DNA from: Sideroxydans sp.
GTDB taxonomy: Bacteria > Pseudomonadota > Gammaproteobacteria > Burkholderiales > Gallionellaceae
Reading direction: 5' to 3'
Length of the DNA: 51,281 nucleotides
Assembly: GCA_013140695.1 (NCBI GenBank)
Contig: JABFSI010000026.1
Span: 1-51,281 of the forward strand
Under the pieces are notes generated by a model. The model had not been told where the DNA came from. It did no database searches and saw nothing but the letters and a program-made list of their open reading frames with translations. A program made the position numbers and the translations under genes. Below are positions 29,801 to 40,780 of this stretch, in pieces (position 1 is the stretch's first letter; every line of letters begins with the position of its first letter).

Positions 29801-31072
29801 GGCACGATTGTGGTTGTAGCGCGCTCTGGCGAGGTAATGGTGACGGACGATCACGGACGTGAACGTGAACGCCACAAAGTGCCTTACGGCGCGAACTTAA
29901 CTGAACGCGAAGGCGCAGTGGTTAAGGCCGGTGTTGTGTTGGCGACGTGGGATCCGCATACCCGACCTATCATTACCGAGTACGCAGGCCGAGTGCGTTT
30001 TGAAAACGTAGAAGAGGGCGCGACGGTTGCTAAGCAGATCGACGAAGTGACGGGCCTGTCCACCTTGGTGGTTATTGATCCGAAGCGCGCAACAGCAGGC
30101 AAAGGGGTACGTCCTTTGGTGCGTTTGTTGGATGCGAAAGGCCAAGAAATTAAGATGGCTGGTACCGACACCGCCATTTCTGTCACCTTCCAAACGGGTT
30201 GCATTATTACAGTGGAAGACGGCATGAATGTGGGCGTGGGTGATGTGCTAGCACGTATCCCGCAAGAAAGTTCGAAGACGCGCGACATTACCGGTGGTCT
30301 GCCACGCGTGGCCGAATTGTTCGAAGCGCGCTCACCTAAAGATGCTGGCATGTTGGCGGAAGTTACCGGTACCGCATCGTTCGGTAAAGAAACCAAGGGT
30401 AAGCAACGCTTGGTTATCACCGACACCTATGGTGAGGTGCATGAGTTCTTGATTACCAAAGATAAGCATGTGTTGGTGCATGACGGTCAAGTGGTGAATC
30501 AAGGCGAAATGATTGTGGACGGCCCAGCTGACCCGCATGATATTTTGCGTTTGCAAGGCATCGAAGCGTTAGCGCGTTACGTCACTGACGAAGTGCAAGA
30601 TGTGTATCGCTTGCAAGGCGTGAAGATTAACGATAAACACATCGAAGTTATCGTGCGTCAGATGTTGCGTCGTGTGGCGATTGTGGATGAGGGCGATACG
30701 ACCTTTATTCCGAAAGAGCAAGTTGAGCGCGCATCCTTGTTAGAAGAGAACGAGCGCGTGATTGCTTTGGGTAAAGAGCCAGCGACCTTCCAATACATGT
30801 TGTTGGGTATCACCAAGGCTTCGCTGTCAACTGACTCATTCATTTCTGCCGCCTCTTTCCAAGAGACGACGCGCGTATTGACTGAAGCGGCCATCATGGG
30901 CAAGCGCGATGAGCTACGCGGTCTTAAGGAAAATGTGATCGTGGGACGTTTGATTCCTGCGGGAACGGGCTTGGCATTCCACACGGCGCGTCGCAAATTA
31001 CGCGCAGGCGCAGAAAAATTCACAAGTTCGGTGGAGTCAGTCATTACGACTGATGCTGTTGAAGGTGTGTAG
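26861..31072 (+). CDS. rpoC: RNA polymerase beta' subunit
   Basis: A 1403-residue catalytic subunit. The N-terminal zinc site is [20 protein letters not shown]. The catalytic [12 protein letters not shown] holds three aspartates that bind Mg2+. The bridge and trigger helices are present, including [22 protein letters not shown] second zinc site reads [19 protein letters not shown] lies 6-8 nt upstream. It is 37 nt after rpoB and ends before a long hairpin. Confidence 0.99.
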   Translation: MKSILDLFKQVTHKEEFDAIKVGLASPEKIRSWSYGEVKKPETINYRTFKPERDGLFCAKIFGPVKDYECLCGKYKRLKHRGVICEKCGVEVTLSKVRRERMGHIELASPVAHIWFLKSLPSRLGMVLDMTLRDIERVLYFEGYVVTEPGMTPLNRGQLLSEDDYIAKVEEYGDEFTALMGAEGVRALLRALDVPSEVEKIRAELEATSSETKIKKYAKRLKVLEAFMQSGIKPDWMVMEVLPVLPPELRPLVPLDGGRFATSDLNDLYRRVINRNNRLRRLLELKAPDIIVRNEKRMLQESVDALLDNGRRGKAMTGANKRPLKSLADMIKGKGGRFRQNLLGKRVDYSGRSVIVVGPQLKLHQCGLPKKMALELFKPFIFERLEKMGLATTIKAGKRMVEAEEPIVWDILEEVIREHPVMLNRAPTLHRLGIQAFEPILIEGKAIQLHPLVCSAFNADFDGDQMAVHVPLSLEAQMEARTLMLASNNVLSPANGEPIIVPSQDIVLGLYYMSRAKEAALGEGAMYADVSEALRAYRSNQVDLQAKVLVRIKEVLINEAGEKVDTFTRYETTVGRAILSELLPANLPFSFVNKSLKKKEISRLINASFRRCGLRDTVIMADQLMYTGFAYATRAGISICVDDMLVPQQKNELIGAAEKEVHEIHTQYTSGLVTQGERYNKVVDIWGRTGDQVAKAMMDQLGVEPVIERATGKARLDKKGNAVTQESFNSIYMMADSGARGSAAQIRQLSGMRGLMAKPDGSIIETPITANFREGLNMLQYFISTHGARKGLADTALKTANSGYLTRRLVDVTQDLVVIEDDCGTSNGRSMKALVEGGEVIEALRERVLGRVIAADVVNPETGATVFEANTLLDEDKVELIESLGIDEVRVRTPLTCDTRYGLCAKCYGRDLGRGGLINVGEAVGVIAAQSIGEPGTQLTMRTFHIGGAASRTVVASQVESKSNGTIKYSPNMRTVTTASGTIVVVARSGEVMVTDDHGRERERHKVPYGANLTEREGAVVKAGVVLATWDPHTRPIITEYAGRVRFENVEEGATVAKQIDEVTGLSTLVVIDPKRATAGKGVRPLVRLLDAKGQEIKMAGTDTAISVTFQTGCIITVEDGMNVGVGDVLARIPQESSKTRDITGGLPRVAELFEARSPKDAGMLAEVTGTASFGKETKGKQRLVITDTYGEVHEFLITKDKHVLVHDGQVVNQGEMIVDGPADPHDILRLQGIEALARYVTDEVQDVYRLQGVKINDKHIEVIVRQMLRRVAIVDEGDTTFIPKEQVERASLLEENERVIALGKEPATFQYMLLGITKASLSTDSFISAASFQETTRVLTEAAIMGKRDELRGLKENVIVGRLIPAGTGLAFHTARRKLRAGAEKFTSSVESVITTDAVEGV

Positions 31073-31097
31073 TCAGCTTGACAGTTAGCAGCTACGT

Positions 31098-31137
31098 CAA
31101 TAGAATGCGCGGTCTTTTTAGTCCGCGCATTCTATTG
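31098..31137. terminator. 15-bp perfect hairpin after rpoC
   Basis: CAATAGAATGCGCGG and CCGCGCATTCTATTG pair perfectly around a 10-nt loop that contains T5. No T-run follows. It may terminate, slow or mark processing of the rpoBC transcript before the str genes. Confidence 0.65.
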
Positions 31138-31222
31138 AGTACGCGGAGAGTTTAGATTTAGCGGTTTAGTAGTTGAAATATAACGTTCTTTTAACCAAGT
31201 TTTCAGGAAGTGAAAATAAATA

Positions 31223-31600
31223 ATGCCAACCATTAACCAGTTAGTGCGCAAGCCTCGTACGACGGAAATCATCAAGAGTAAGGTGCCTGCGCTTGCCGGA
31301 AGCCCGCAAAAACGCGGCGTTTGCACTCGCGTCTATACAACGACACCGAAAAAGCCAAACTCGGCCTTGCGTAAGGTTGCCAAAGTGCGCCTGACTAACG
31401 GGTTTGAGGTTATTTCCTACATTGGCGGTGAAGGCCACAACTTGCAAGAGCACAGCGTTGTTCTGCTGCGCGGTGGTCGTGTAAAGGACTTGCCGGGTGT
31501 GCGTTACCACATGGTGCGCGGCAGCTTGGATACGGCTGGTGTGAAAGATCGTAAGCAATCTCGCTCCAAGTACGGCGCGAAACGCCCGAAAAAAGCGTAA
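31223..31600 (+). CDS. rpsL: 30S ribosomal protein S12
   Basis: A 125-residue decoding-centre protein. [13 protein letters not shown] and [13 protein letters not shown] keep the two lysines whose change gives streptomycin resistance, so a sensitive type is predicted. It is the first gene of the str unit rpsL-rpsG-fusA-tuf, 150 bp after rpoC. I found no convincing promoter in that gap. Confidence 0.98.
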   Translation: MPTINQLVRKPRTTEIIKSKVPALAGSPQKRGVCTRVYTTTPKKPNSALRKVAKVRLTNGFEVISYIGGEGHNLQEHSVVLLRGGRVKDLPGVRYHMVRGSLDTAGVKDRKQSRSKYGAKRPKKA

Positions 31601-31632
31601 TTCCGAATTATAGATATAACTGAGGTAGAGAT

Positions 31633-32103
31633 ATGCCAAGACGCAGAGAAGTCCCCAAACGTGAAGTATTGCCTGATCCAAAATATGGCAACCAAGATCT
31701 TTCCAAGTTCGTCAATGTGTTGATGACAGCAGGTAAAAAATCTGTTGCTGAACGCATCCTTTACGGCGCGCTGGAGCAGGTTGCTAAAAAGAGCGGCAAA
31801 GATCCGATCGAAATTTTCAATCAAGCATTGAATAATGCAAAGCCGCAGGTGGAAGTTAAAAGCCGTCGCGTCGGTGGTGCTAACTATCAGGTGCCTGTTG
31901 AAGTGCGTCCTTCCCGTCGTATGGCTTTGGCGATGCGCTGGCTGAAAGAATTTGCGCGTAAACGTGGTGAGAAATCTATGGGTATGCGTTTGGCAGGTGA
32001 GCTGATCGATGCCTCCGAAGGTCGTGGAGGCGCAGTTAAGAAGCGTGAAGAAGTTCACCGTATGGCTGACGCTAACAAGGCGTTCTCGCACTTCCGTTTC
32101 TAA
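31633..32103 (+). CDS. rpsG: 30S ribosomal protein S7
   Basis: A 156-residue primary binding protein of the 30S head near the E site. The start [16 protein letters not shown] and the [16 protein letters not shown] loop are characteristic. In E. coli S7 represses the str operon by binding the rpsL-rpsG gap, which here is only 32 nt long. GAGGTAGAG precedes the start. Confidence 0.98.
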   Translation: MPRRREVPKREVLPDPKYGNQDLSKFVNVLMTAGKKSVAERILYGALEQVAKKSGKDPIEIFNQALNNAKPQVEVKSRRVGGANYQVPVEVRPSRRMALAMRWLKEFARKRGEKSMGMRLAGELIDASEGRGGAVKKREEVHRMADANKAFSHFRF

Positions 32104-32130
32104 TAAGAATATTCATTTAGGTAATTTATC

Positions 32131-34227
32131 GTGGCACGCAAAACTCCAATCGAACGCTATCGCAACATCGGCATCAGTGCGCATATTGATGCGGGCAAAA
32201 CAACAACCACCGAACGTATCCTGTTCTATACGGGTGTGAGCCATAAAATTGGTGAGGTGCACGATGGTGCGGCCACGATGGATTGGATGGAGCAAGAGCA
32301 AGAGCGAGGCATTACCATCACTTCTGCGGCGACCACTTGTTTCTGGAAGGGGATGGATAATTCCTATCCGGAGCATCGTTTTAACATCATCGATACGCCA
32401 GGGCACGTTGACTTCACGATTGAAGTCGAGCGCTCGATGCGCGTGTTGGATGGTGCGTGTATGGTGTATTGCGCGGTTGGTGGTGTGCAGCCACAGTCAG
32501 AGACTGTTTGGCGTCAAGCTAACAAATACAAAGTGCCGCGTTTAGCGTTCGTCAACAAGATGGATCGTACTGGCGCGAATTTCTTCAAAGTCGTTACGCA
32601 AATGGAAACGCGCTTGAAAGCAACTCCTGTGCCGTTGGTTATTCCTATTGGCGCAGAAGAAGGTTTTGTGGGTGTGGTGGATTTGATCAAGATGAAGGCC
32701 ATCATTTGGGATGAAGCATCTCAAGGGATGAAGTTTGACTACAGTGAAATTCCAGCTGACTTGCAAGCGAGTGCTAAAGAATGGCGCGCCAAGATGGTTG
32801 AAAGCGCAGCCGAAGCGTCTGAAGAGCTGATGAATAATTACCTCGAAAATGGCGAATTGACTGAAGAAGAAATTATTTTGGGTATTCGTACGCGCACTAT
32901 TGCTTGCGAAATCCAGCCAATGTTGTGCGGCTCTGCGTTTAAGAACAAGGGTGTGCAACGCATGTTGGATGCGGTCATCATGTTCTTGCCATCACCAGTG
33001 GATATTCCTGATGTAACAGGTATGACTGAAGAAGGTGAGCCCATTACACGTAAGGCAGATGACGGTGAAAGCTTCTCTGCGCTGGCATTTAAGTTGATGA
33101 CAGATCCTTTTGTTGGTCAATTGACTTTTGTGCGTGTTTATTCGGGCGTGCTGAAAAAAGGCGACACTGTTTATAACTCTGTGCGTGGTCGTAAAGAGCG
33201 TATTGGTCGTATCGTGCAGATGCACGCGAATGATCGCTTGGAAGTGGATGAAATTTTGGCGGGCGACATCGCTGCTTGTATTGGATTGAAGGAAGTCACA
33301 ACGGGCGAATCTTTGTGTGACGTAGGCAACCCAATTATTCTTGAGCGCATGATATTCCCGGAACCTGTTATTCACGTTGCGGTTGAGCCAAAAACCAAGG
33401 TCGACCAAGAGAAGATGGGTATCGCGCTGGGTCGCTTGGCGGCTGAAGATCCTTCGTTCCGTATCCGTACGGATGAAGAGTCTGGCCAGACCATCATGTC
33501 TGGTATGGGCGAATTGCATCTGGAGATTCTGGTCGATCGTATGAAGCGCGAATTTGGCGTCGAGGCGAATGTCGGTGCGCCGCAAGTGGCATACCGCGAA
33601 GCGATCCGTAAGCCTGTCGAGGTTGAAGGTAAGTATGCCAAGCAAACGGGTGGTCGCGGTCAATATGGTCACGTGTGGATCAAGATGGAGCCAAACGAAA
33701 CAGGTAAGGGCTTTGAATTTGTTGATGCGGTTAAAGGGGGGACGGTTCCTCGCGAATACATCCCTGCGGTTGAAAAAGGCTTGCGTGAATCATTGCCTAG
33801 CGGTGTATTGGCGGGCTTTCCCGTCGTGGATGTAAAAGTCACGCTGTTTGATGGTTCTTACCATGACGTTGACTCCAACGAAAACGCTTTCAAGATGGCG
33901 GCTTCGATGGCATTCAAGGATGGTATGCGTAAAGCAAGTCCCGTTCTGCTTGAGCCAATGATGTCGGTTGAAGTAGAAACTCCAGAAGATTACACCGGCA
34001 CCGTGATGGGCGATTTGTCCTCTCGTCGCGGTATGGTCCAAGGAATGGATGACATGATCGGTGGTGGCAAGACCGTCAAGGCAGAGGTTCCTTTGTCTGA
34101 GATGTTCGGTTACTCGACATCGTTGCGTTCGGCGACCCAAGGTCGTGCGACTTATACGATGGAATTCAAGCACTACACCGAAGCCCCCAAGAGTGTTGCT
34201 GAAGCAATTATGAATAGTAAAAAATAA
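32131..34227 (+). CDS. fusA: Elongation factor G
   Basis: A 698-residue translocase GTPase. It starts at GTG 32131. G1 is [12 protein letters not shown]3 DTPGHVDF and G4 NKMD, followed by domains II-V; the domain IV loop lies within [17 protein letters not shown] upstream gives a modest ribosome site. It sits between rpsG and tuf copy 2. Confidence 0.98.
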   Translation: MARKTPIERYRNIGISAHIDAGKTTTTERILFYTGVSHKIGEVHDGAATMDWMEQEQERGITITSAATTCFWKGMDNSYPEHRFNIIDTPGHVDFTIEVERSMRVLDGACMVYCAVGGVQPQSETVWRQANKYKVPRLAFVNKMDRTGANFFKVVTQMETRLKATPVPLVIPIGAEEGFVGVVDLIKMKAIIWDEASQGMKFDYSEIPADLQASAKEWRAKMVESAAEASEELMNNYLENGELTEEEIILGIRTRTIACEIQPMLCGSAFKNKGVQRMLDAVIMFLPSPVDIPDVTGMTEEGEPITRKADDGESFSALAFKLMTDPFVGQLTFVRVYSGVLKKGDTVYNSVRGRKERIGRIVQMHANDRLEVDEILAGDIAACIGLKEVTTGESLCDVGNPIILERMIFPEPVIHVAVEPKTKVDQEKMGIALGRLAAEDPSFRIRTDEESGQTIMSGMGELHLEILVDRMKREFGVEANVGAPQVAYREAIRKPVEVEGKYAKQTGGRGQYGHVWIKMEPNETGKGFEFVDAVKGGTVPREYIPAVEKGLRESLPSGVLAGFPVVDVKVTLFDGSYHDVDSNENAFKMAASMAFKDGMRKASPVLLEPMMSVEVETPEDYTGTVMGDLSSRRGMVQGMDDMIGGGKTVKAEVPLSEMFGYSTSLRSATQGRATYTMEFKHYTEAPKSVAEAIMNSKK

Positions 34228-34261
34228 TTAACGAATTAAAGACTAGTCGGAGATATAAATC

Positions 34262-35452
34262 ATGGCAAAAAGTAAATTTGAACGTACCAAACCGCACGTC
34301 AACGTAGGCACGATTGGCCACGTCGACCACGGCAAGACCACCCTAACAGCGGCGATCACGATGGTGTTATCGAAGAAATTCGGTGGTGAAGCCAAAGCCT
34401 ATGACCAGATCGACGCAGCGCCAGAAGAAAAGGCGCGCGGCATCACCATCAACACAGCGCACGTCGAGTACGAAACAGCTGGACGTCACTACGCCCACGT
34501 TGACTGCCCAGGTCACGCCGACTACGTTAAGAACATGATCACCGGCGCAGCACAAATGGACGGCGCGATTCTGGTTGTATCCGCAGCTGACGGCCCCATG
34601 CCACAGACCCGTGAACACATCCTGTTGGCACGTCAAGTTGGCGTCCCATACATCATCGTCTTCATGAACAAATGCGACATGGTTGATGATGCAGAACTGC
34701 TCGAACTCGTTGAAATGGAAATCCGTGAATTGCTCAGCAAATACGACTTCCCGGGCGACGACACACCAATCATTCACGGTAGCGCCAAGTTGGCAGTCGA
34801 AGGCGACCAAAGCGAATACGGCGAACCCTCCATCTTCCGTTTGGCTGATGCATTGGACGCATACATCCCACAACCAGAACGCGCACTGGACGGCACATTC
34901 TTGATGCCAGTCGAAGACGTATTCTCCATCTCTGGTCGCGGCACGGTTGTTACAGGTCGTATCGAGCGCGGTATCGTTAAAGTCGGCGAAGAATTGGAAA
35001 TCGTTGGTATCAAGCCAACTTTGAAGACAACCTGCACCGGCGTCGAAATGTTCCGCAAACTGCTCGACCAAGGTCAAGCAGGCGACAACGTCGGCGTCCT
35101 GTTGCGTGGTACCAAGCGTGAAGAAGTCGAACGCGGCCAAGTGTTGTGCAAACCAGGTTCCATCAAGCCACACACCAAGTTCACAGCGGAGATCTACGTG
35201 TTGGGCAAAGATGAAGGTGGTCGTCACACCCCATTCTTCCAAGGCTACCGTCCCCAGTTCTACTTCCGTACAACAGACGTAACGGGTGCAGTTGAATTGC
35301 CAGCAGGTACAGAAATGGTGATGCCAGGCGACAACGTGAGTATCGTGGTGAGCTTGATTAACCCCATCGCGATGGAAGAAGGCTTGCGTTTCGCGATCCG
35401 CGAAGGCGGTCGTACCGTTGGTGCGGGTGTGGTTGCTAAGATCATTGAGTAA
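34262..35452 (+). CDS. tuf: Elongation factor Tu, copy 2
   Basis: A 396-residue protein identical to copy 1 (17933-19123), 16,329 bp away in the same orientation. Identity extends from a few bases before the ATG (ATAAATC) to the stop and ends abruptly (GAGTAAT-TAAG against GAGTAAT-AAAT). This is the expected product of gene conversion between the str-operon and tRNA-linked tuf genes. A strong terminator follows. Confidence 0.99.
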   Translation: MAKSKFERTKPHVNVGTIGHVDHGKTTLTAAITMVLSKKFGGEAKAYDQIDAAPEEKARGITINTAHVEYETAGRHYAHVDCPGHADYVKNMITGAAQMDGAILVVSAADGPMPQTREHILLARQVGVPYIIVFMNKCDMVDDAELLELVEMEIRELLSKYDFPGDDTPIIHGSAKLAVEGDQSEYGEPSIFRLADALDAYIPQPERALDGTFLMPVEDVFSISGRGTVVTGRIERGIVKVGEELEIVGIKPTLKTTCTGVEMFRKLLDQGQAGDNVGVLLRGTKREEVERGQVLCKPGSIKPHTKFTAEIYVLGKDEGGRHTPFFQGYRPQFYFRTTDVTGAVELPAGTEMVMPGDNVSIVVSLINPIAMEEGLRFAIREGGRTVGAGVVAKIIE

Positions 35453-35466
35453 TAAATCGCTACAGT

Positions 35467-35500
35467 GAAAAAGGAAAGGGCTGCCCCTTTCCTTTTTCAT
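35467..35500. terminator. Terminator of the str operon
   Basis: GAAAAAGGAAAGGG and CCCTTTCCTTTTTC form a 14-bp perfect stem with a CTGC loop. The T5 on the 3' arm serves as the U-run, and the 5' A5 makes it usable in both directions. Confidence 0.9.
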
Positions 35501-35515
35501 TATGTAAGTTTTAGT

Positions 35516-35544
35516 TTGCATTGCTGGTTTAGTAAGATTACAAT
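35516..35544 (+). promoter_or_regulatory. S10 operon promoter
   Basis: TTGCAT (35516-35521) and TACAAT (35539-35544) with a 17-bp spacer, 80 bp before rpsJ. The leader after it contains CGCCCTCGCGAGG, which can form a short hairpin. In E. coli L4 acts on a longer S10 leader; I cannot recognise such a target here. Confidence 0.75.
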
Positions 35545-35623
35545 GCGCGCCCTCGCGAGGCTGGGGTTTCGCGATTTCGTTCTTTAATTAGCGGCTTTTG
35601 TCGCACACAAGTAAGAGAAGATT

Positions 35624-35935
35624 ATGCAAAGTCAAAAAATTCGCATTCGCCTAAAGGCATTCGACTATCGTCTAATCGACCAATCTGCGATGCAAATCGT
35701 AGATACGGCAAAGCGCACTGGCGCTGTGGTTAAGGGCCCAGTTCCTTTGCCAACCAAAATTGAACGCTTCGACGTGTTGCGCTCACCCCATGTGAATAAA
35801 ACATCACGTGATCAATTTGAAATCCGTACGCACTTACGCTTGATGGACATCATTGATCCTACGGACAAAACAGTGGATGCGTTGATGAAGCTGGACTTAC
35901 CTGCGGGCGTGGATGTTGAGATTAAATTGCAATAA
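35624..35935 (+). CDS. rpsJ: 30S ribosomal protein S10 / NusE
   Basis: A 103-residue 30S head protein that also works as NusE in antitermination. [19 protein letters not shown] at the start and the loop [20 protein letters not shown] are characteristic. It is the first gene of the S10 operon. AAGAGAAG precedes the ATG. Confidence 0.98.
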   Translation: MQSQKIRIRLKAFDYRLIDQSAMQIVDTAKRTGAVVKGPVPLPTKIERFDVLRSPHVNKTSRDQFEIRTHLRLMDIIDPTDKTVDALMKLDLPAGVDVEIKLQ

Positions 35936-36022
35936 AAGTTTTATGTTTGTAGCAAAGTAGTTATTTGTCGTAAATAAATCGGCTAACCAATTGAAGTTGG
36001 CCCCTTAAAAAAGGAAATAAAA

Positions 36023-36667
36023 ATGAGTTTAGGACTTGTCGGTCGCAAGATTGGCATGACCCGCATCTTTACTGACGACGGTGCATCGTTGCCAGTGACG
36101 GTGTTGGACGTGTCCAACAATCGCGTTACTCAAATTAAAACTGCTGCCACTGATGGATATAGTGCTGTGCAAGTTGCCTACGGCACTCGCCGAGCAAGTC
36201 GTGTAACTAAAGCGGCTGCTGGGCATTTTGCCAAAGCGGGCGTTGAGGCGGGTAGCGTGCTTAAAGAATTTACGGTCTCTCCAGAACAAATCGCCAAGCT
36301 GACGCTGGGCGGCGCAGTTGGAGTTGATCTGTTTCAAGTGGGGCAGGTAGTTGATGTGACGGGCGTAACGATTGGTAAGGGTTACGCGGGCACCATCAAG
36401 CGTCACCACTTTAAGTCTGGTCGCGCATCTCATGGTAACTCCAAGTCGCACAACGTCCCGGGTTCTATCGGTATGGCGCAAGATCCAGGTCGAGTATTCC
36501 CTGGTAAGCGCATGACGGGTCACTTGGGTGATGTGCAGCGCACCGTTCAAAATCTCCAAATCGTACGTATTGATGTTGAGCGCCAATTGCTATTGGTGCG
36601 CGGTGCTGTTCCAGGTGCGCCAGGCGGCGACGTGGTCGTGCGTCCGGCAGTGAAGGTGGGGGCATAA
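36023..36667 (+). CDS. rplC: 50S ribosomal protein L3
   Basis: A 214-residue protein whose loop reaches towards the peptidyl transferase centre. [18 protein letters not shown] contains the glutamine that PrmB methylates in other bacteria. The N-terminus ([14 protein letters not shown]) is typical. Its stop is directly followed by the rplD ATG. Confidence 0.98.
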   Translation: MSLGLVGRKIGMTRIFTDDGASLPVTVLDVSNNRVTQIKTAATDGYSAVQVAYGTRRASRVTKAAAGHFAKAGVEAGSVLKEFTVSPEQIAKLTLGGAVGVDLFQVGQVVDVTGVTIGKGYAGTIKRHHFKSGRASHGNSKSHNVPGSIGMAQDPGRVFPGKRMTGHLGDVQRTVQNLQIVRIDVERQLLLVRGAVPGAPGGDVVVRPAVKVGA

Positions 36668-37294
36668 ATGGAACTCAAAGTCATTAAAGAAAACGGCAAA
36701 GCAGGCGCGAGCCTGAATGCGTCCGACGATCTGTTTGGTCGTGAGTACAACGAAGCGCTTGTGCATCAGTTGGTGACAGCGTATCAAGCTAACGCGCGTT
36801 CGGCTAACAGCAAGCAAAAGGGTCGTAGCGAGATCGCTAAGTCCACACGCAAACCCTTCGCACAAAAGGGTACGGGTCGTGCTCGTGCGGGTATGGCGTC
36901 CAGCCCGTTGTGGCGTGGTGGTGGTAAGATTTTCCCAAACAGCCCAGATCAAAATTACTCACAAAAAATCAACCGTAAAATGTACCGCGCCGGCTTGGCT
37001 TCGATTTTCTCAAAGCTGGTAAGCGAAGGTCGTTTAAGCGTGGTTGAAACATTGTCTGTTGAGTCGCCAAAGACAAAGTTGTTGGCAGACAAAATTAAGG
37101 CATTAGGTTTGCAAGATGTTCGTCTGTTAATTATCACTGACAATATGGATGAAAACCTGTATCTGTCATCGCGTAATCTGCCTAACGTATTGGTAGTTGA
37201 AGCCCATCAAGCTGACCCTGTTAGTTTGGTTCGTTTCACCAATGTGTTGGTGACTCGTAACGCGGTTGCAAAAATCGAGGAGTTGCTGGCATGA
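36668..37294 (+). CDS. rplD: 50S ribosomal protein L4
   Basis: A 208-residue protein lining the peptide exit tunnel; in E. coli it also represses the S10 operon. The tunnel loop [20 protein letters not shown] (about residues 60-80) carries the residues linked to macrolide resistance, here in the usual form. It overlaps rplW by ATGA. Confidence 0.97.
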   Translation: MELKVIKENGKAGASLNASDDLFGREYNEALVHQLVTAYQANARSANSKQKGRSEIAKSTRKPFAQKGTGRARAGMASSPLWRGGGKIFPNSPDQNYSQKINRKMYRAGLASIFSKLVSEGRLSVVETLSVESPKTKLLADKIKALGLQDVRLLIITDNMDENLYLSSRNLPNVLVVEAHQADPVSLVRFTNVLVTRNAVAKIEELLA

Positions 37295-37608
37295 GCACAT
37301 CAAAATTCAATGAAGAGCGTTTGCTGAACATTTTGCTTGCTCCTCAAATTTCTGAAAAAGCAACGTTTGTTGCAGAGAAAAATGAGCAAGTGATTTTTCG
37401 CGTGGTTTCTGATGCGACGAAGCCAGAAGTAAAGGCCGCTGTAGAAAAGTTGTTCAACGTGATTGTTGAGAGCGTCAATATCAGCGTTGTTAAGGGCAAA
37501 CAAAAACGCTTTGGTCGTTCTGTAGGTCGTCGTTCTGACTGGAAGAAAGCCTTTGTATGTTTGGCAGCAGGTCAAGAAATCAACTTTGCCGCAAGTGAGC
37601 AGGGGTAA
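37291..37608 (+). CDS. rplW: 50S ribosomal protein L23
   Basis: A 105-residue protein at the tunnel exit that docks trigger factor and [23 protein letters not shown] with the conserved glutamate, and the basic [20 protein letters not shown] loop, are diagnostic. It overlaps rplD by 4 nt. Confidence 0.97.
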   Translation: MSTSKFNEERLLNILLAPQISEKATFVAEKNEQVIFRVVSDATKPEVKAAVEKLFNVIVESVNISVVKGKQKRFGRSVGRRSDWKKAFVCLAAGQEINFAASEQG

Positions 37609-37611
37609 AAC

Positions 37612-38439
37612 ATGGCACTCATTAAATTAAAACCAACGTCTCCTGGCACGCGCGCGGTTGTGCGCGTGGTTACCAAAGAACTGCACAAGGGTAAGCCTGA
37701 AGCATCTCTGTTGGAAAAAAAGACGCGTACAGCGGGTCGTAATAACAATGGTCATATCACAACCCGTCATATGGGTGGTGGGCATAAGAAGCATTACCGT
37801 ATTGTTGACTTCAAGCGTGATAAAGACGGCATTCCAGCTAAAGTTGAACACTTGGAATACGACCCAAACCGTACGGCACATTTGGCATTGCTGGTGTACG
37901 CGGACGGCGAGCGTCGTTACATCATCGCGCCTAAAGGTGTGGCAGCAGGTGCGCAACTGATCAGCGGTTCTGAAGCGCCGATTAAAGCAGGTAATGCATT
38001 GCCGTTGCGTAACATTCCAGTCGGTTCAACCATTCATAATATCGAAATGTTGCCAGGCAAAGGTGCTCAATTAGCGCGTTCCGCAGGTGCTTCCGTGCAG
38101 TTGTTGGCGCGTGAAGGCAGCTACGCTCAATTGCGTCTGCGTTCTGGTGAGATCCGCAAGGTGCATATCGATTGCCGCGCAACTTTGGGCGAAGTCGGCA
38201 ACGGTGAGCACTCTCTTCGTTCCATCGGTAAAGCTGGTGCGAATCGTTGGCGCGGTATCCGCCCAACCGTGCGCGGTGTAGTGATGAACCCAGTCGACCA
38301 CCCACACGGTGGTGGTGAAGGTAAGACCGCAGCCGGTCGTCATCCAGTGAGTCCATGGGGTGTGCCAGCCAAGGGCTTCCGTACACGTCGCAACAAGCGT
38401 ACTAGCGGCATGATCGTGCGCCGTCGCTTTCAAGCTTAA
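37612..38439 (+). CDS. rplB: 50S ribosomal protein L2
   Basis: A 275-residue protein near the peptidyl transferase centre, needed for subunit joining. [14 protein letters not shown] contains the conserved histidine studied in catalysis. It starts 3 nt after rplW; no strong SD is visible, so coupling is likely. Confidence 0.98.
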   Translation: MALIKLKPTSPGTRAVVRVVTKELHKGKPEASLLEKKTRTAGRNNNGHITTRHMGGGHKKHYRIVDFKRDKDGIPAKVEHLEYDPNRTAHLALLVYADGERRYIIAPKGVAAGAQLISGSEAPIKAGNALPLRNIPVGSTIHNIEMLPGKGAQLARSAGASVQLLAREGSYAQLRLRSGEIRKVHIDCRATLGEVGNGEHSLRSIGKAGANRWRGIRPTVRGVVMNPVDHPHGGGEGKTAAGRHPVSPWGVPAKGFRTRRNKRTSGMIVRRRFQA

Positions 38440-38452
38440 GGGGTAATTAGAT

Positions 38453-38734
38453 ATGGCACGTTCAATTAAAAAAGGCCCGTTTGTTGATTTGCACCTGCTC
38501 AAGAAAATTGAGACAGTTCGTGCAACTAACGACAAACGCCCAGTAAAAACATGGTCACGCCGTTCTACCGTGTTGCCTGATTTTGTGGGTTTGACCATTG
38601 CAGTACATAACGGCAAGCAACATGTGCCTGTGTATGTTTCTGAAAACATGGTTGGACATAAACTTGGTGAATTTTCTTTGACTCGCACCTTTAAGGGTCA
38701 TGTTGCTGATAAAAAAGCAACAGCCAAGAAATAA
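38453..38734 (+). CDS. rpsS: 30S ribosomal protein S19
   Basis: A 93-residue head protein that contacts S13. [19 protein letters not shown], the [22 protein letters not shown] core and GHKLGEF are canonical. GGGGTAAT precedes the start. Confidence 0.98.
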   Translation: MARSIKKGPFVDLHLLKKIETVRATNDKRPVKTWSRRSTVLPDFVGLTIAVHNGKQHVPVYVSENMVGHKLGEFSLTRTFKGHVADKKATAKK

Positions 38735-38740
38735 GGAGAC

Positions 38741-39073
38741 ATGATGAGTACAAAAGCAGTTATTCGTGGAGTTCGTATTTCAGCGCAAAAGACGCGTTTG
38801 GTTGCGGACCAAATTCGTGGATTACCCGTCGCTCAAGCGCTGAACATCCTTACTTTCAGCCCTAAAAAAGCAGGCGCTATTCTTAAAAAAGCGCTTGATT
38901 CCGCGATTGCCAATGCCGAGCATAACGACGGTGCAGACATCGATGAATTGAAGGTTTCCACTATCTACGTGGATAAAGCGACTTCTCTAAAACGCATGAT
39001 TCCACGCGCTAAAGGCCGTGGTAATGGCATCGAGAAGCAGTCTTGCCACATTACTATTGTTGTCGGGAGCTAA
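38741..39073 (+). CDS. rplV: 50S ribosomal protein L22
   Basis: A 110-residue protein with a long hairpin in the exit tunnel. The C-terminal hairpin [24 protein letters not shown] is the macrolide-related segment. Two adjacent ATGs (38741, 38744) are possible starts; AAGGAG fits either. Confidence 0.97.
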   Translation: MMSTKAVIRGVRISAQKTRLVADQIRGLPVAQALNILTFSPKKAGAILKKALDSAIANAEHNDGADIDELKVSTIYVDKATSLKRMIPRAKGRGNGIEKQSCHITIVVGS

Positions 39074-39076
39074 ACC

Positions 39077-39790
39077 ATGGGTCAGAAAATTCATCCAATC
39101 GGATTTCGCCTGAGCGTCCAAAAAAATTGGACATCCAAGTGGTATTCCAACACAAAGCATTTCTCTGAATTGCTGTTGAAAGACATCGAAGTTCGAGATT
39201 TCTTGAAGAAAAAACTTGTTGCAGCGGGTGTGTCTAAAATTGTGATTGAGCGTCCTGCAAAGAACGCGAAAATTACAATATATACAGCACGTCCTGGCGT
39301 GGTGATTGGCAAAAAAGGCGAAGATATTGAAAGCTTGCGCAATGAGCTAAAAAAACGCATGGGCTTGCCTGATGTGGGCCTGAATATCGAAGAAGTGCGT
39401 AAGCCAGAAATTGATGCGCAACTCATTTCGGAGTCTATTACGCAACAACTCGAAAAGCGCATCATGTTCCGTCGTGCGATGAAGCGTGCTATGCAGAACG
39501 CGATGCGTCTGGGTGCCCAAGGCATCAAAATTATGAGCGGTGGTCGTTTGAATGGTATCGAAATTGCGCGTACCGAGTGGTATCGCGAAGGTCGCGTGCC
39601 ATTGCATACATTGCGTGCAGATATCGATTACGGCTTCTCTGAAGCAAAGACTACCTACGGCATCATTGGTGTCAAGGTTTGGGTCTACAAGGGCGATGCA
39701 AATTCACAGCAAGAAGTGGCGGCAGCAGTTGCAGCCGAGCCAGAAAAGAAAGTAAGAAAGTCGGGAGCTAAACATGCTACAGCCAGCTAG
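39077..39790 (+). CDS. rpsC: 30S ribosomal protein S3
   Basis: A 237-residue protein at the mRNA entry. The KH domain holds [14 protein letters not shown], and [11 protein letters not shown] is the usual start. The last 17 bp overlap the rplP start, an unusually long overlap within this operon. The C-terminal tail is basic and poorly conserved. Confidence 0.97.
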   Translation: MGQKIHPIGFRLSVQKNWTSKWYSNTKHFSELLLKDIEVRDFLKKKLVAAGVSKIVIERPAKNAKITIYTARPGVVIGKKGEDIESLRNELKKRMGLPDVGLNIEEVRKPEIDAQLISESITQQLEKRIMFRRAMKRAMQNAMRLGAQGIKIMSGGRLNGIEIARTEWYREGRVPLHTLRADIDYGFSEAKTTYGIIGVKVWVYKGDANSQQEVAAAVAAEPEKKVRKSGAKHATAS

Positions 39791-40190
39791 AAGAAAATAC
39801 CGCAAAGAGCAAAAAGGCCGTAATACGGGTCTGGCTACACGCGGCAATGCAGTAAGCTTCGGTGAATTTGGTTTGAAAGCGACTGCACGCGGTCGTTTGA
39901 CTGCACGTCAAATTGAGGCGGCTCGCCGCGCAATGACGCGTCACATTAAACGTGGCGGTCGTATTTGGATTCGTATTTTTCCAGATAAACCAATCTCACA
40001 AAAACCAGCCGAAGTTCGTATGGGTAACGGTAAAGGCAATCCTGAATACTACGTCGCTGAGATTCGTCCAGGTAAGATGTTGTATGAAATGGATGGTGTG
40101 GATGAAAAGTTGGCGCGTGAAGCTTTTTCATTGGCTTCCGCAAAGTTGCCGATTGCAACCACATTTGTAGTTAGACAAGTGGGGGCGTAA
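39774..40190 (+). CDS. rplP: 50S ribosomal protein L16
   Basis: A 138-residue protein that positions A-site t[20 protein letters not shown] and [24 protein letters not shown] are characteristic. ATG 39774 lies inside rpsC, preceded by GGGAGC (39763-39768). Confidence 0.97.
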   Translation: MLQPARRKYRKEQKGRNTGLATRGNAVSFGEFGLKATARGRLTARQIEAARRAMTRHIKRGGRIWIRIFPDKPISQKPAEVRMGNGKGNPEYYVAEIRPGKMLYEMDGVDEKLAREAFSLASAKLPIATTFVVRQVGA

Positions 40191-40192
40191 TT

Positions 40193-40384
40193 ATGAAGGC
40201 AAGTGAGCTGAAGAATAAATCGGTAGCGGATCTGCAACAAGAACTTTTGGCTTTGAATAAGGCTCAGTTCGGTATGCGTATGCAATTGGCTACACAGCAG
40301 TTGAGCAACAATAGTCAGTTGAGCAAGGTGCGTCGTGATATTGCACGTGTAAAAACTGTTTTGACTGAGAAGGGTGTGCAGTAA
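40193..40384 (+). CDS. rpmC: 50S ribosomal protein L29
   Basis: A 63-residue helical hairpin protein at the tunnel exit. [31 protein letters not shown] matches the family (given here by position 1-31 only in outline). Its stop shares one base with the rpsQ start. Confidence 0.96.
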   Translation: MKASELKNKSVADLQQELLALNKAQFGMRMQLATQQLSNNSQLSKVRRDIARVKTVLTEKGVQ

Positions 40385-40638
40385 TGACTTCAACTAATCT
40401 AAAACGTGCGTTGACTGGAACAGTAGTCAGCAACAAAATGGACAAAACAGTTACGGTGTTGGTAGAACGTAAAGTCAAGCATCCTGTGCTCGGCAAAATT
40501 GTTCGCGTATCTAAAAAATACCACGCACATGCTGAAAACAATGAGTTTGGCGAAGGCGACGTAGTGGTTATCGAAGAAACTCGCCCAATGTCCAAGACTA
40601 AATCTTGGCGTGTGTCGCAGTTGCTTGAGAAAGCATAA
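40384..40638 (+). CDS. rpsQ: 30S ribosomal protein S17
   Basis: An 84-residue OB-fold protein that binds 16S rRNA early in assembly. [20 protein letters not shown] and [20 protein letters not shown] are the conserved strands. It is the last gene of the S10 operon; a 142-bp gap with its own promoter follows. Confidence 0.97.
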   Translation: MTSTNLKRALTGTVVSNKMDKTVTVLVERKVKHPVLGKIVRVSKKYHAHAENNEFGEGDVVVIEETRPMSKTKSWRVSQLLEKA

Positions 40639-40660
40639 GTAATATATTTTCATTTAGTGC

Positions 40661-40689
40661 TTGCGTAGGTTGGCAAGTTTGACTAGAAT
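40661..40689 (+). promoter_or_regulatory. Promoter of the spc operon (before rplN)
   Basis: TTGCGT (40661-40666) and TAGAAT (40684-40689) with a 17-bp spacer, followed by TGCGGC. It gives a leader of about 85 nt before rplN. Confidence 0.7.
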
Positions 40690-40711
40690 GTGCGGCTTCG
40701 TTTCACCGTCG

Positions 40712-40760
40712 CTAGCGGCGGCCTAACCCGAACGGGTCCAAAACTAGCCGCCGCAGGCGG
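40712..40760 (+). promoter_or_regulatory. Structured leader before rplN
   Basis: GCGGCGGC (40715-40722) pairs with GCCGCCGC (40747-40754), enclosing a small CCC-GAAC-GGG hairpin (40727-40736). The right arm ends 26 nt before the rplN ATG, just upstream of TTGGAG. No T-run follows, so an RNA leader structure (protein-binding or stabilising) is more likely than a terminator. Confidence 0.6.
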
Positions 40761-40780
40761 ACAAAGTTGGAGATTGATAA

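Noticed and set aside
31156..31184. TATAAC as a -10 for rpsL
   Set aside because: No acceptable -35 at 16-18 bp upstream.
34367..35521. A 384-codon open frame opposite tuf copy 2, and a similar 291-codon one opposite tuf copy 1 (18038-18913)
   Set aside because: They mirror the strongly biased codon use of EF-Tu on the other strand. Both copies show it because the genes are identical. No ribosome site or known domain.
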